Numbered from the stretch's first letter, positions 1 through 8,650 are shown. The stretch: DNA of 64,000 bases from CAUZIZ01 sp965222655 (GCA_965222655.1 CBDCUP010000003.1:620001-684000), one strand, 5' to 3'. Notes: a model not told the origin generated them from the letters alone. Made by a program: numbers and translations.

Positions 1-631
1 AATCACGAACCACAACCAGCTCCTGTTCGAAGAGGGCCTAAGTGACTACGCCCACGAGAAGGGCATTCTGCTTTTGCCTGGAGTAGAGGCGACGCTCGAA
101 GGATCCCACGCGCTGCTTTATAATTTCCTGGACTATGAGCCTGATTGGACTACACCGGCCCAGGTCATGGCCAAGAAGGGCCCTGCCCAGTTGGTAGTCG
201 CTGCTCATCCCTTCTTTCCCATCCGCAGTGCTATTGGATGGGGGTTCTTGGAGTTGGCCGAGCTGTTCGATGCGTTGGAATTTAATCATTTCTATACGAA
301 ACGCATCAATTTCAATCGTCGTGCACAGAGTGCTGCCAGTGAGTTCAGGCTGCCCCTTATAGGAAACTCAGACGTTCATTTTCTAGAACAGGTGGGTTTT
401 ACTTATAGTTTGGTTTACGCCGAGAAGGAGACGGCTTCGGTGATTGACGCCGTCAAGCGGGGATCGGTTCGAATAGTGACGGCCCCCTTAGGCACCGCCT
501 TTACAGCACGACTCCTCTTTTCGGTGTTGAAGGGCAACCTCAGACGGCGGGTGCGAGAGTTTCGATCTCAGCTTCCGGCCTCCACCTCCGGTGGGAGCCG
601 AGGAGTCTTCGGCCGAGAGCCGGGAAGATAG
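1..631 (+). CDS. PHP-domain metal-dependent phosphoesterase, partial (5' end outside window)
   Basis: The reading frame is open from base 2 to the stop at 629-631, so the gene begins before the window. The first residues read ITNHNQ..., followed by PGVEAT, AAHPFF and NSDVH. These are the spaced His/Asp/Glu metal-binding motifs of PHP-domain phosphoesterases (the family that includes TrpH-like RNase AM and DNA polymerase PHP domains). The visible part is about 209 residues. The C-terminal 40 residues are basic and Gly/Ser-rich and look like a tail rather than part of the fold. A TTG at 74 is internal and not the start. The substrate cannot be assigned. It lies 42 bp upstream of pheA on the same strand, so co-transcription is possible. 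Confidence 0.8.
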   Translation, partial: ITNHNQLLFEEGLSDYAHEKGILLLPGVEATLEGSHALLYNFLDYEPDWTTPAQVMAKKGPAQLVVAAHPFFPIRSAIGWGFLELAELFDALEFNHFYTKRINFNRRAQSAASEFRLPLIGNSDVHFLEQVGFTYSLVYAEKETASVIDAVKRGSVRIVTAPLGTAFTARLLFSVLKGNLRRRVREFRSQLPASTSGGSRGVFGREPGR

Positions 632-673
632 TTTCGGGAAAGAGCGAGAACGGGTGTTGGCGAATCCCACTTG

Positions 674-1534
674 ATGCAGGAAACGCGAGAGATGATAGCG
701 GTATCGATTCAGGGCGAAAGGGGGTCATTCAGCGAGGAGGCTACCCTGTTGTTGCTGGGTGAAGACATAGAGTTTCACTGCTGTGAGGCCTTCGAGGAAA
801 TCTTTCGAGCCACCTCCCAGGGCCAGACCCGTTACTGCGTGGTTCCCATAGAAAACTCCTTGGCCGGGTCGATTCACAAGAACTATGATCTCTTGCTTCG
901 ATACAGACTGAAGATCGTGCAGGAGATCAATTTGTCCATCAAGCACCATCTGATTGGCGTCGCGGGCGCGACTTTTGATCAGATTCGGACCGTTATGTCG
1001 CACCCGGTAGCCTTGGATCAATGCGAGCGGTTTTTTGAGCGGTTCCCCCATCTGGTCAAACAGACAGCCTATGACACCTCTGGTAGCGTCAAGCGGATCG
1101 TGTCCAAGGATCTGCGCGATTGTGCGGGCATAGCGGGCGCGCGGGCGGCCGAGTACTACAAGGGCGAGATCTTGATGAGGGGAATAGAGGACAACGAAGA
1201 GAATTTCACTCGCTTCTTTCTTCTTTCGCCGGAGCTCGAGACTGCTGAATCTGCCAATAAGGTATCCATCGTATTCAGCTTCCAGAACACACCCGGGGCT
1301 CTTTTCAAATGTCTAAGCGTCTTTGCAAGCCGGGAGATCGATTTGGCCAAGATCGAGTCTCGTCCCATCCATGGTCGTCCCTGGGAGTATTTGTTCTACC
1401 TCGATTTTGCGGGCAACGTGGAGGAGGATCGAACCCGTGACGCTCTCAACGATCTAGAGGGAATTGCCGAGTTCATGGAGATTCTAGGATGTTATCCAAA
1501 TGCGTCTTCCCAGGAGGCCCTGGGAAGATCTTGA
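674..1534 (+). CDS. pheA: Prephenate dehydratase
   Basis: Converts prephenate to phenylpyruvate in phenylalanine biosynthesis, in the cytosol. The protein of about 286 residues is the monofunctional type with no chorismate mutase domain. The N-terminal dehydratase lobes run from about 8 to 185 and contain VPIENSLAGS (58-67) and the catalytic NFTRFF near 178-183. The C-terminal ACT regulatory domain (about 197-275) carries PGALF and ESRP, the two motifs that bind phenylalanine, so feedback inhibition is expected. A TTG at 671 and an ATG at 692 are alternative starts. ATG 674 is preferred because it keeps the normal N-terminus. Confidence 0.93.
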   Translation: MQETREMIAVSIQGERGSFSEEATLLLLGEDIEFHCCEAFEEIFRATSQGQTRYCVVPIENSLAGSIHKNYDLLLRYRLKIVQEINLSIKHHLIGVAGATFDQIRTVMSHPVALDQCERFFERFPHLVKQTAYDTSGSVKRIVSKDLRDCAGIAGARAAEYYKGEILMRGIEDNEENFTRFFLLSPELETAESANKVSIVFSFQNTPGALFKCLSVFASREIDLAKIESRPIHGRPWEYLFYLDFAGNVEEDRTRDALNDLEGIAEFMEILGCYPNASSQEALGRS

Positions 1535-1563
1535 GCCGCAAGGCCGATTCGTCGGGGCGCTAG

Positions 1564-1592
1564 TTGATCCGGCCGGGTTAAATTGGTAATAT
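1564..1592 (+). promoter_or_regulatory. Sigma-70-type promoter of the rpmH operon
   Basis: TTGATC at 1564-1569 and TAATAT at 1587-1592 are separated by 17 bp. They lie 34 bp before the rpmH ATG at 1627, in the gap after pheA. The gap holds no gene, and the following six genes are tightly packed on the same strand, so this is the likely operon promoter. Confidence 0.6.
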
Positions 1593-1626
1593 CAGACGCC
1601 TTTCGATCAAGGCGTGGTAAGGAATC

Positions 1627-1767
1627 ATGAAGCGTACATTTCAACCGAACAACCGCCGGCGCCGTAAGACTCACGGGTTCAGAACACGCATGGGAACGCG
1701 TGGAGGCCGTGTGATACTTAGGCGCAGGAGGACAAAGGGACGCAGGTCCTTATCGGCAAGTGGTTGA
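1627..1767 (+). CDS. rpmH: 50S ribosomal protein L34
   Basis: A 46-residue, very basic protein starting MKRTFQPNNRRRRKTHGF, the family hallmark, followed by RTRMGTRGGRVILRRRR. It is a structural protein of the large ribosomal subunit. The length is normal for L34. It is the first gene of the rpmH-rnpA-yidD-yidC cluster conserved across bacteria. Its TGA overlaps the TTG start of rnpA by four bases (TTGA), so the two are translationally coupled. Confidence 0.97.
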   Translation: MKRTFQPNNRRRRKTHGFRTRMGTRGGRVILRRRRTKGRRSLSASG

Positions 1768-2123
1768 AGCAGTTTGGCTTTTCGCGAGCAGAGCGACTTC
1801 ACAACTCAAGGGAATATCTGGCGGTCTACAGGTCTGCAGATAGAATCCACAGGCCCTACTTCGTTCTGTACTTGATGCTGAACGGCTTGCCACATAGCCG
1901 CCTGGGAGTGACCATATCTCGAAAAGTGGGTCCACCGGTTGTCCGGAACCGGATTAAGCGCTCGTTGCGCGAAGTGTTTCGGCACAACAAGAGTCTTGTA
2001 GGGCGACCCTGTGATGTGGTTGTCAACGTGAAAAGATCGGCTGCGAACGAGTCTTCTGCGAAGCTCCACCAGGAATTCGTGACGACCGTCGAGAGGTGGA
2101 GCAGCAGGAAAGGCGACGTGTGA
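1764..2123 (+). CDS. rnpA: Ribonuclease P protein component
   Basis: Protein subunit that helps the RNase P RNA bind pre-tRNA and mature its 5' end. The 119-residue product has the normal length and the diagnostic basic motif VRNRIKRSLREVFR near 60-73, together with the N-terminal FSRAERLHNSREY. The TTG start at 1764 overlaps the rpmH stop. No ATG exists near the expected N-terminus, so the TTG start is likely real. The RNA partner (rnpB) is not in this window. Confidence 0.94.
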   Translation: MKQFGFSRAERLHNSREYLAVYRSADRIHRPYFVLYLMLNGLPHSRLGVTISRKVGPPVVRNRIKRSLREVFRHNKSLVGRPCDVVVNVKRSAANESSAKLHQEFVTTVERWSSRKGDV

Positions 2124-2329
2124 AGCAGCTTCTTTCGGTCTCAATCCGACTCTATCAGAGATCGGTGTCTCTGCTTCTGCCTCCATCCTGCCGATTCTCT
2201 CCTTCCTGCTCGGAGTACATGCTCCAGGCCATCCAGAAAAAGGGAATCGGGCAAGGCTTTTACCTGGGATTCAAGAGAATTCTCCGTTGTCATCCTTGGA
2301 ACTCGGGTGGCTTTGACCCGGTGAAGTAG
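2120..2329 (+). CDS. yidD: Membrane protein insertion efficiency factor YidD
   Basis: A 69-residue YidD protein, which assists insertion of inner-membrane proteins alongside YidC. It has the family signature PPSCRFSPSCSEYMLQAI and then GFKRILRCHPWNSGGFDPV. The conserved Cys residues are CRFSPSC and C of RCHPW. The GTG start at 2120 overlaps the rnpA stop (GTGA) and gives the usual N-terminus VKQLLSVSIRLYQ. An upstream GTG at 2096 would add eight residues inside rnpA and is less likely. The gene sits in its usual place between rnpA and yidC. Confidence 0.93.
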   Translation: MKQLLSVSIRLYQRSVSLLLPPSCRFSPSCSEYMLQAIQKKGIGQGFYLGFKRILRCHPWNSGGFDPVK

Positions 2330-2352
2330 AACGGGTACCACTTCTACACAAC

Positions 2353-4092
2353 ATGACTGGCCATGATCCCAACAAGATGGACCTGGAGAAGCGACTGCTG
2401 CTCGCAATGCTGCTGTCGATGGCCGTTCTGCTGATTACTCCTCACTTATATCAAACCTATTTCCCGCCGCCGCCGGCTCCCGAGGAGCCCGCAGAGGAAA
2501 GCGTCCAGGTAGTGGCTCCTACGGCAGCTCCGGAAGCAAGAGCCCAGGCCCCTTCAACCCAATTAGAGGGGACGACGGAATGGGAACGAACCGAGGCTGC
2601 CCCGCGGGAAATCACAGTGGAGAACGAGCATCTGACGCTGCGGTGGACCACTGCAGGAGGCGGGCTCCAGAGCGTTCTCCTGAAAAACTATCAGGCAGCT
2701 CCGACCGATGCGTCGCCGGACGATGAATTCGCCGACTCTGGCCCCGGGCTACTCGATATCATCCCCCAAGGACTCCCCGAGAATCTGCCGCGCCCCCTGA
2801 CGATCCGTGTCGACGACGAAAGCATCAACCGCGAACTCGAAACCGCAGTGTATGAGGTCGTAGGAGGAAAGCCCGCGCTGCTGAACGCACCGGCGGAATT
2901 CGAGCTTTTCTATGGTGGCTCTAGAGTCCAGGTGAAAAGGAAGTTCGAAATACCCGAGTCGGGTTACGAAGTCAAGATGGAGACGGAGGTCCTGGTAGAG
3001 GGGAGAAAGATACCCTTCTCCATTGTCCTAGGTGCTGGCATTGGGAAGGTTGAGCCCGAAGCTGCTGTCACCGGAGACTTCAGCTATCCCGCCATCAAGC
3101 GCTATGTGGGTGATACCCTCGAGTCCTACGAGGCTGGCGATCTGGAAGACGGGGCTCGAGACCTGGCGTCGGGGGCCCGTTGGGTTGCCCTCGATAGCCA
3201 GTTCTTCACATACCTGATTCTCGATTCCGAAGCTATTAGATCGTCGCGGCTTTCCCGGGTACAGTGGGACCGGGCGGGACCGGACGAAGAGGATGTGCCC
3301 CTCTTGGTCTGTGAAGTCGGCTTTGATGGAAGTGCCAGCTATACCTTCTTCGCTGGACCTAAAGACCAGACGATTCTCGCCCAGACGGACCCTACCCTCA
3401 TCCAGCTGATCGACTATGGATGGTTCGCGCTACTGGTAAAGCCCTTGGTATTTGGCCTCAAGTTCACCTACGGATTCGTGGGCAACTATGGCTGGTCCAT
3501 TATTATTCTGACCTTCGTGATCAACCTCGCTCTTTTTCCGGTGCGCTACAAGCAGATGGCTTCCATGAAAAAGATGTCGGCGCTGCAGCCGAAGCTGAAG
3601 TCCATCCAGGACCGCTACAAGCGCATGAAGCGCGACGACCCGCGCAAGCAGCAGATGAACACGGAGGTCATGGCTCTATATAAAGAAAATGGCGTCAATC
3701 CGTTGGGGGGCTGTCTGCCGCTTGTGATTCAGATGCCGTTCTTGATTTCCTTCTACCGCATGTTGGCTTCATCGATCGAGCTTCGTGGAGCTCCTTTCAT
3801 GGGCTGGATCCAGGACTTGTCCCAGCATGATCCCTACTACATCACACCCGTCGTGATGGGCGTCAGCATGGTAGTCCAGCAGAAGATGACCCCAGCGACT
3901 GGGGATCCGACGCAAAGACGGATGATGATGCTCCTGCCCGTCGTTTTTACATTCTTCTTTCTGAACCTATCGAGTGGCTTGGTTGTCTATTTCTTGTTTA
4001 GCAACCTGTTTGCTATGATGTTCCAGGTTTTGATGCAGCGGCTGAAAACGGACGACGCTCCAGTGAAGCAGAAAGGCTCCAAGAAAGGGTGA
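2353..4092 (+). CDS. yidC: Membrane protein insertase YidC
   Basis: Inserts and folds inner-membrane proteins, alone or with SecYEG. The 579-residue protein has an N-terminal transmembrane helix (LLLAMLLSMAVLLITPHLY, about 15-33), a proline-rich linker, a large periplasmic P1 domain typical of Gram-negative YidC (about 75-340), and a C-terminal five-helix core. In the core, KQMASMKKMSALQPKLK and NPLGGCLPLVIQMPFLISFY are visible. It ends in a short Lys-rich tail. ATG 2353 is used; ATG 2377 (MDLEKRLLL) would match the shorter family N-terminus. The P1 domain argues for a cell with an outer membrane. Confidence 0.96.
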   Translation: MTGHDPNKMDLEKRLLLAMLLSMAVLLITPHLYQTYFPPPPAPEEPAEESVQVVAPTAAPEARAQAPSTQLEGTTEWERTEAAPREITVENEHLTLRWTTAGGGLQSVLLKNYQAAPTDASPDDEFADSGPGLLDIIPQGLPENLPRPLTIRVDDESINRELETAVYEVVGGKPALLNAPAEFELFYGGSRVQVKRKFEIPESGYEVKMETEVLVEGRKIPFSIVLGAGIGKVEPEAAVTGDFSYPAIKRYVGDTLESYEAGDLEDGARDLASGARWVALDSQFFTYLILDSEAIRSSRLSRVQWDRAGPDEEDVPLLVCEVGFDGSASYTFFAGPKDQTILAQTDPTLIQLIDYGWFALLVKPLVFGLKFTYGFVGNYGWSIIILTFVINLALFPVRYKQMASMKKMSALQPKLKSIQDRYKRMKRDDPRKQQMNTEVMALYKENGVNPLGGCLPLVIQMPFLISFYRMLASSIELRGAPFMGWIQDLSQHDPYYITPVVMGVSMVVQQKMTPATGDPTQRRMMMLLPVVFTFFFLNLSSGLVVYFLFSNLFAMMFQVLMQRLKTDDAPVKQKGSKKG

Positions 4093-4580
4093 TGGAAAAG
4101 TTGGAAGACGACAGGGAGAGGCTGGCGAGACCGGAGCTTCTTGAATCGATGAAGGGTTTTCTGGAAGACCTTATCCAGCGGGCTGACCTCGATCTGCAAT
4201 TCAGCTGTGAGATGGAGGAAGACGGGATCCACGTCCGTTTGAAGGGATCCGACGACGGCCTGGTACTGGCCGATAGCGCACGCTTGCTTTATGCAATCAA
4301 CCATCTTCTGAATCAGATTTTCTTTCGAAAGTCGGAAGATGGCTGCAATTTCTGGGTTGATTGCGAAGGTTACCGAAGCGAACGCGAGCAAGAGCTCGCC
4401 CTGTTGGCAAAGAAGGCGGCTGAGCAAGTACGTTCGTCGGGGAAGGAGTTCTCGTTTCAGTCCCTTCCAGCGAGCGAGCGGCGCATTATTCATCTGGCGC
4501 TGGCCGATGAAGCTGGAGTGAGGACTCAAAGCGAAGGCGGCGGCGGCAATCGCTACGTTGTTGTTTTACCCGCATTCTAA
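4092..4580 (+). CDS. Jag/KhpB-like R3H-domain RNA-binding protein
   Basis: A 162-residue protein in the position normally held by jag between yidC and mnmE. The C-terminal part has the R3H pattern RxxxH (ERRIIHLALAD) and ends in YVVVLP, typical of Jag. The middle region (about 25-95) fits a diverged KH domain. The N-terminal Jag_N domain of Firmicutes is missing. The ATG start overlaps the yidC TGA by one base. The function is single-stranded RNA binding by family, with no specific target seen. Its end overlaps the longest possible mnmE frame but not the preferred mnmE start. Confidence 0.75.
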   Translation: MEKLEDDRERLARPELLESMKGFLEDLIQRADLDLQFSCEMEEDGIHVRLKGSDDGLVLADSARLLYAINHLLNQIFFRKSEDGCNFWVDCEGYRSEREQELALLAKKAAEQVRSSGKEFSFQSLPASERRIIHLALADEAGVRTQSEGGGGNRYVVVLPAF

Positions 4581-4605
4581 CTCGAACACCAAAAGACACA
4601 GACCT

Positions 4606-5982
4606 GTGTCTCGATTCCGAGACGGAACAATCATTGCTGTTGCGACTCCTCCGGGCCGAGGGGCGATCTCCCTGATTCGACTCAGTGGTTCGGACAGTGC
4701 AACTTTGGTGCGAAGCAAGCTTCAACTCGGTAGCGGCAACGAATGTCCGCCCCGGAGACCTTGTCTTGCCACCTTTCTGGATTCGGCGAACCGGCCTGTC
4801 GATCAAGTCCTGGTGACCTTATTCCCGGGTCCTGCTTCCTACACTGGGGAGGATGTGGTCGAGATCTCCTGCCACGGGAGCCCGCCTGTGGTGCAGGAGA
4901 TACTCGACACCTTGATGCACGCCGGTGCGCGCCTTGCGGAGCCCGGAGAGTTCACGCTTCGAGCTTTTCTGAATCAAAAAATGGATCTGGCCCAGGCCGA
5001 GGGGGTGCGGGACTTGGTTGAGAGTCAGACCTCATTTCAGGCTCGAGTGGCGAGAGCCCAGATCGAAGGACGACTGTCGCTGGAACTGAGGCCCCATCAG
5101 GAGGATCTGATACGCACCATTTCCCATATGGAGACGGCGCTTGAGTTCGTAGAGGACGAGGTAGAACCCGAAGGGAGAGCCCAGCTGGTCGAGCAGCTGG
5201 CCGGGGTTGATCGGGGGCTTCGGCGCCTGTTGAGCAGCTTCGAGCTAGGGCGGGTAGTCCGAGATGGATTCTGTGTATCGATCGTAGGAAAGCCCAATGC
5301 CGGCAAGTCGAGCCTGTTCAACTCCATGGTCCAACAGGAGCGAGTCATTGTCACGGATGTGCCCGGCACGACCAGGGATGCGGTTGCCGAAACCATTGAT
5401 CTGAAAGGAATTCCCACGCAGATCGTCGATACAGCGGGCATTCGCGAGACCCAAGATCCGGTCGAGTCGCTGGGCGTTCGAAAGTCGCTCGAATATATTG
5501 AGCGCTCGGACATCATCCTGTTCGTTGTGGATGGCTCGATGGGGTTTGGTGAGGAAGATGCGCGGGTCTGGGCCGACATCAAGGAGCGGCGCTGTATCCT
5601 CGTTCTCAATAAGCTCGACCTTCCGAAGGTGGTGGTAGTGCCTCCGTATGTGGGACAGCAGTGTGAGTCCGTGGTTGCAGTCTCAGCGCGTCATGGCACC
5701 CGCGTGCAGGAGTTACGCGAGATCGTCAGCGGCGTGCTCGCTCCTGCCAACGGATGGGAGGTAGAGCGGGTCTTGATTACCAACGTCCGGCACAAACACT
5801 GTCTCGAGCGAGCGCGAAAGCATCTCGCCCAGGCGTTGGCCGCCTGCGAGGCCGGTCTCAGCGAGGAATTTCCCCTTTACGACCTGAGGAAGGCACTGGA
5901 CGAGACCGGGAAGATCACAGGCGAAACCAGTGTTGAGGATATCCTTGGCGAAATCTTCTCGACATTCTGTATCGGCAAATAG
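4606..5982 (+). CDS. mnmE: tRNA modification GTPase MnmE
   Basis: With MnmG it adds the carboxymethylaminomethyl group to wobble uridine U34 of tRNAs. From the GTG at 4606 the protein is 458 residues, the family length. It has the N-terminal formyl-THF-binding domain (IIAVATPPGRGAISLIRLSG), a helical domain, and an inserted G domain. The G domain has GKPNAGKSS (G1), GTTRD (G2), DTAG (G3) and NKLD (G4). The C-terminal catalytic CIGK motif is intact. The open frame reaches back to a TTG at 4558, but that would add 16 unconserved residues inside the jag-like gene. The partner mnmG is at 8778-10658 on the other strand. Confidence 0.95.
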   Translation: MSRFRDGTIIAVATPPGRGAISLIRLSGSDSATLVRSKLQLGSGNECPPRRPCLATFLDSANRPVDQVLVTLFPGPASYTGEDVVEISCHGSPPVVQEILDTLMHAGARLAEPGEFTLRAFLNQKMDLAQAEGVRDLVESQTSFQARVARAQIEGRLSLELRPHQEDLIRTISHMETALEFVEDEVEPEGRAQLVEQLAGVDRGLRRLLSSFELGRVVRDGFCVSIVGKPNAGKSSLFNSMVQQERVIVTDVPGTTRDAVAETIDLKGIPTQIVDTAGIRETQDPVESLGVRKSLEYIERSDIILFVVDGSMGFGEEDARVWADIKERRCILVLNKLDLPKVVVVPPYVGQQCESVVAVSARHGTRVQELREIVSGVLAPANGWEVERVLITNVRHKHCLERARKHLAQALAACEAGLSEEFPLYDLRKALDETGKITGETSVEDILGEIFSTFCIGK

Positions 5983-6077
5983 GCACTGTCGAGGGCCGTG
6001 CAAAAACACAGCCGGGCTATAGGAGTTACCGACGGTTGAGAGGTTTCTGCCTATGCGGAGACTCCCGCGCTTGTTGT

Positions 6078-6905
6078 TCAGCTGCTGCAGAGCTCGGAGT
6101 AGAGCCGATCTAGTTCATCCTCAGAATGGAAGTGGAAGACAATCTGGCCCCGGGACTGACGTCGCCGGATCTCGACCCTGGTCTTCCAACGCTGCTCCAG
6201 ACTCTGTTCTGCCGCCTCCAGGTGTGGATCTTTGCGGGATCGGGGGGCCGTCCTTGAGGTAACTGACTCCTGGACCCGGCGCTCGACTTCACGAACCGAA
6301 AGACCCTTGGATGCGATCTGTCCCGCCAATTCCAATTGTTGGGTATGAGCAAGGGGAAGAAGGGCCCTGGCATGTCCCATCGAGAGCTCTCCAGCAAGCA
6401 GAGCCTGCTGAAGAGCGCGGGGAAGCTGAAGAAGTCGCAGAGTGTTGGTGACCGCAGTACGGCTCTTTCCAACTTGACGGGCGACCTCTTCCTGGGTGAG
6501 GCCGAACTCCTCGATCAAAACGGAAAAGGCCTGGGCCTCCTCGATGGCCGTGAGATCGGCGCGTTGGATGTTTTCAACCAGTGCCATCTCGACCATCTTC
6601 TGGTTCGAAATATCCTGAACAATCGAGGGAATCCGTTGTAGTCCGGCCTTCTGAGCTGCCCTCCATCGTCGCTCTCCGGCAATGATCTCGTAGCCCTCGG
6701 CACGCGCTCGGACAATGATCGGCTGAAGCAAACCATTCTGTGCAATGGAAGCGGCGAGCTCATCGAGAGTTGCGGAGTCAAGCCGCAGCCGTGGTTGAAA
6801 GGGATTGGGATGGATTTGTTCCAGGTCAAGTTCAACCAGGGGAGAAACGGATGCTGATTTTGGTAGCAGTGCATCCAGCCCCTTGCCCAACGCTTGTCTT
6901 TTCAT
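6078..6905 (-). CDS. parB: Chromosome-partitioning protein ParB
   Basis: CTP-dependent clamp that loads at parS and spreads, organising the origin region for segregation by ParA. The product is about 275 residues. The N-terminal tail MKRQALGKGLDALLP is the ParA-contacting segment. GERRWRAAQ and ENIQRADL are the CTPase/ParB-box motifs. A helix-turn-helix (TQEEVARQVGKSRTAVTNTL) binds parS, and the C-terminal dimerisation region follows. The ATG at 6905 overlaps the parA stop (ATGA). An in-frame upstream start at 6941 lies inside parA and is rejected. Confidence 0.95.
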   Translation of the reverse strand: MKRQALGKGLDALLPKSASVSPLVELDLEQIHPNPFQPRLRLDSATLDELAASIAQNGLLQPIIVRARAEGYEIIAGERRWRAAQKAGLQRIPSIVQDISNQKMVEMALVENIQRADLTAIEEAQAFSVLIEEFGLTQEEVARQVGKSRTAVTNTLRLLQLPRALQQALLAGELSMGHARALLPLAHTQQLELAGQIASKGLSVREVERRVQESVTSRTAPRSRKDPHLEAAEQSLEQRWKTRVEIRRRQSRGQIVFHFHSEDELDRLYSELCSS

Positions 6906-7723
6906 GAGATTACCAGCCCCATAGTTTCTGGTCCTGACCATCGCAGCGTGTCGACGGTGTTCTTTCCAAGGATCTCTTGAGCCAGCTTGAGATAGGAGTT
7001 GGCACCTTTGGAGCGGGCATCGTAGAGAACAATTGGTTTGCCGAAACTAGGCGATTCGGCAAGTCGCACGTTGCGGGGGATGTGGGTCTGAAGGAGTCGC
7101 GACCCGAAGTGGGCTGAGACATTCTGTCGGATCTGGCTGGAGAGGTTCAGGCGGTCGTCATACATGGTGAGGAGCAGACCCTCGATCCTGAGAGTGGAGT
7201 TCAGTGTTTCGCGGATGCGTTGCACCGTTGCCATGAGATCTGAGAGGCCTTCCAGCGCAAAATACTCGCACTGAATAGGAATCAAGACGGAGTCTGAAGC
7301 AGTCAGCGCGTTCACGGTCAGGATCCCGAGAGAGGGAGGGCAATCGACCAGAATAAAATCGTAGCGGGGACGGAGCTGTTCCAATGCTTTCCGCAGCTGG
7401 AACTCGCGTTCAGAGACGTCCAGAAGCTGTACGGTGGCCGCGATCAAGGCGCGGTTGGCGGGCAGTAAGTCAAGGGTTTCCATCTCGGTTGGATAAACGG
7501 CAGAAGAGGGATCCTGTCCCTCCATAAGCACCTCATATGCTGAGGGTTCGACGCTATCTTTGTCGAGCCCCAGGCCTGAGGTTGAGTTGCCCTGGGGATC
7601 CAGATCCACGACGAGGACCCGGAGTTCGGCTGTAGCCAATGAGGCTCCCAGATTGATGGCAGTAGTGGTTTTCCCCACTCCCCCCTTCTGGTTCGTGACG
7701 GCGATGATCTTGGCGTTGCTCAT
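6902..7723 (-). CDS. parA: Chromosome-partitioning ATPase ParA/Soj
   Basis: Cytosolic, DNA-bound ATPase that moves ParB-parS complexes apart. The 273-residue protein has the deviant Walker A KGGVGKTT near residue 14, DPQGNSTSG (A') and DCPPSLG (Walker B). A parS-type palindrome lies at 7752-7765, about 28 bp before its ATG, so ParB binding probably feeds back on its expression. It is translationally coupled to parB by a 4-bp overlap. Confidence 0.95.
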   Translation of the reverse strand: MSNAKIIAVTNQKGGVGKTTTAINLGASLATAELRVLVVDLDPQGNSTSGLGLDKDSVEPSAYEVLMEGQDPSSAVYPTEMETLDLLPANRALIAATVQLLDVSEREFQLRKALEQLRPRYDFILVDCPPSLGILTVNALTASDSVLIPIQCEYFALEGLSDLMATVQRIRETLNSTLRIEGLLLTMYDDRLNLSSQIRQNVSAHFGSRLLQTHIPRNVRLAESPSFGKPIVLYDARSKGANSYLKLAQEILGKNTVDTLRWSGPETMGLVIS

Positions 7724-7751
7724 GGAGCGTACCTTACCATGCTTGGGCGAC

Positions 7752-7765
7752 GTTTCACGTGAAAC
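7752..7765. promoter_or_regulatory. parS: parS site (ParB-binding palindrome)
   Basis: The perfect 14-bp palindrome GTTTCACGTGAAAC matches the core of the widely conserved bacterial parS consensus (tGTTTCACGTGAAACa), with only the first flanking base differing. It lies just upstream of parA, as in many chromosomes, and marks this region as likely origin-proximal. Confidence 0.92.
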
Positions 7766-7803
7766 ATCGGAGGTGTGCCAGTGGCGCTCGCAGGACTGCT
7801 AAC

Positions 7804-7978
7804 CCCGCATTTCTCATCGCTGGTCTACTACGTCGCCGCAATCATCCGCCCTGGCTGTGTTTCGCTCCGTCGGCCTCCTCGACGTACTGCACGAGTACGA
7901 CTGCGGGGGCCTCGGTCGCAAGCCTTGCCAGGACGGCCCTTGCGGCGCCTCGCTACGACAAGCGATGAGAAATGCGGG
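7804..7978. repeat. Long palindromic dispersed repeat, copy A
   Basis: A 175-bp unit that recurs at 43567-43753. Its ends are near-perfect inverted repeats: 22 bp with one mismatch, beginning CCCGCATTTCTCATCGCT. Inner segments also pair imperfectly, for example CGTACT against AGTACG in the centre, so the whole unit can form one elongated hairpin. No transposase or convincing ORF is inside. It lies between the parS/parA upstream region and the 3' end of rsmG. Together with parS it fills the 333-bp gap. Confidence 0.85.
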
Positions 7979-8056
7979 CCAAGGGCCGATTTTTCAGTAA
8001 ACCGGAAGGCATCCATCGGTTCCGGGAGCAGCGGCTGGAGGCGATGCCCTCTGGTG

Positions 8057-8650
8057 CTACTCGCAGCGAAAGAGGCTGGCAAACCGCGAGGTCGACCCGG
8101 GTACCTGGCGCCGGCCAAGAAGTGTCAAGCCTTTCATCGAAACACCAAGCACCGAACCGTGAAGCAACAAGAGCTTCACCCGATGTATCCTGAGTAGATC
8201 CATGAGTTTCGGCGAGGGTTTCAGCGCGCGGACGGTGGCCAGGCCGATCGTATCCCAGCCTGGGTAGTCTTCGGCTCTGCCGTGGAAGAACTGGGCAGGC
8301 AGCGTGAGGGTTCGGCAGGCTTCTTTCAGGAAAATGATTTTCTTTGCGTTCTTCTCTGTCAGCGTGACCTGCAGTGTGGGCAAAAACAGTTTCATCGCCA
8401 AACCCGGGAAGCCGGCACCACTACCCACGTCCGCTAACACCTGATCTTGGTCCAGGAAACGATCGGCTGCCCAGAAGGATTCAAAGAAGTGGAATCGAAG
8501 TTGGTCCTCGACACTCTGGACCCGAGTGAGGTTGATCGTGCGGTTCCAGCGCTTCAGCAGATCGAGATAGCTCCGCACTTGTGCCGTCTGTTCTCCTGAG
8601 AGCTGTACCCCAAACATCTGCTCCATCACCCGGAACTCGGGAGCTGCCAT
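8057..8650 (-). CDS. rsmG: 16S rRNA (guanine-N7) methyltransferase RsmG
   Basis: Methylates N7 of G527 (E. coli numbering) in 16S rRNA using SAM. The 197-residue product has the RsmG N-terminal helices (LDLLKRWNRTINLTRV), the SAM-binding loop DVGSGAGFPG near 92-101, and ATVRALKP corresponding to the conserved A-x-RAL segment. The usual glycine-rich LAYKG strand is diverged (LLLLHGSVLGVSMKG), but the ending PGSTSRFASLFR resembles the family's C-terminal strand. It is grouped with mnmG, parA and parB on the same strand, a common arrangement. Confidence 0.9.
   Translation of the reverse strand: MAAPEFRVMEQMFGVQLSGEQTAQVRSYLDLLKRWNRTINLTRVQSVEDQLRFHFFESFWAADRFLDQDQVLADVGSGAGFPGLAMKLFLPTLQVTLTEKNAKKIIFLKEACRTLTLPAQFFHGRAEDYPGWDTIGLATVRALKPSPKLMDLLRIHRVKLLLLHGSVLGVSMKGLTLLGRRQVPGSTSRFASLFRCE

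Noticed and set aside
7775..8197. Plus-strand open frames over the palindromic repeat and the rsmG 3' end
   Set aside because: Their sequence is the repeat read through plus antisense rsmG; compositions are low-complexity and no family is recognisable.
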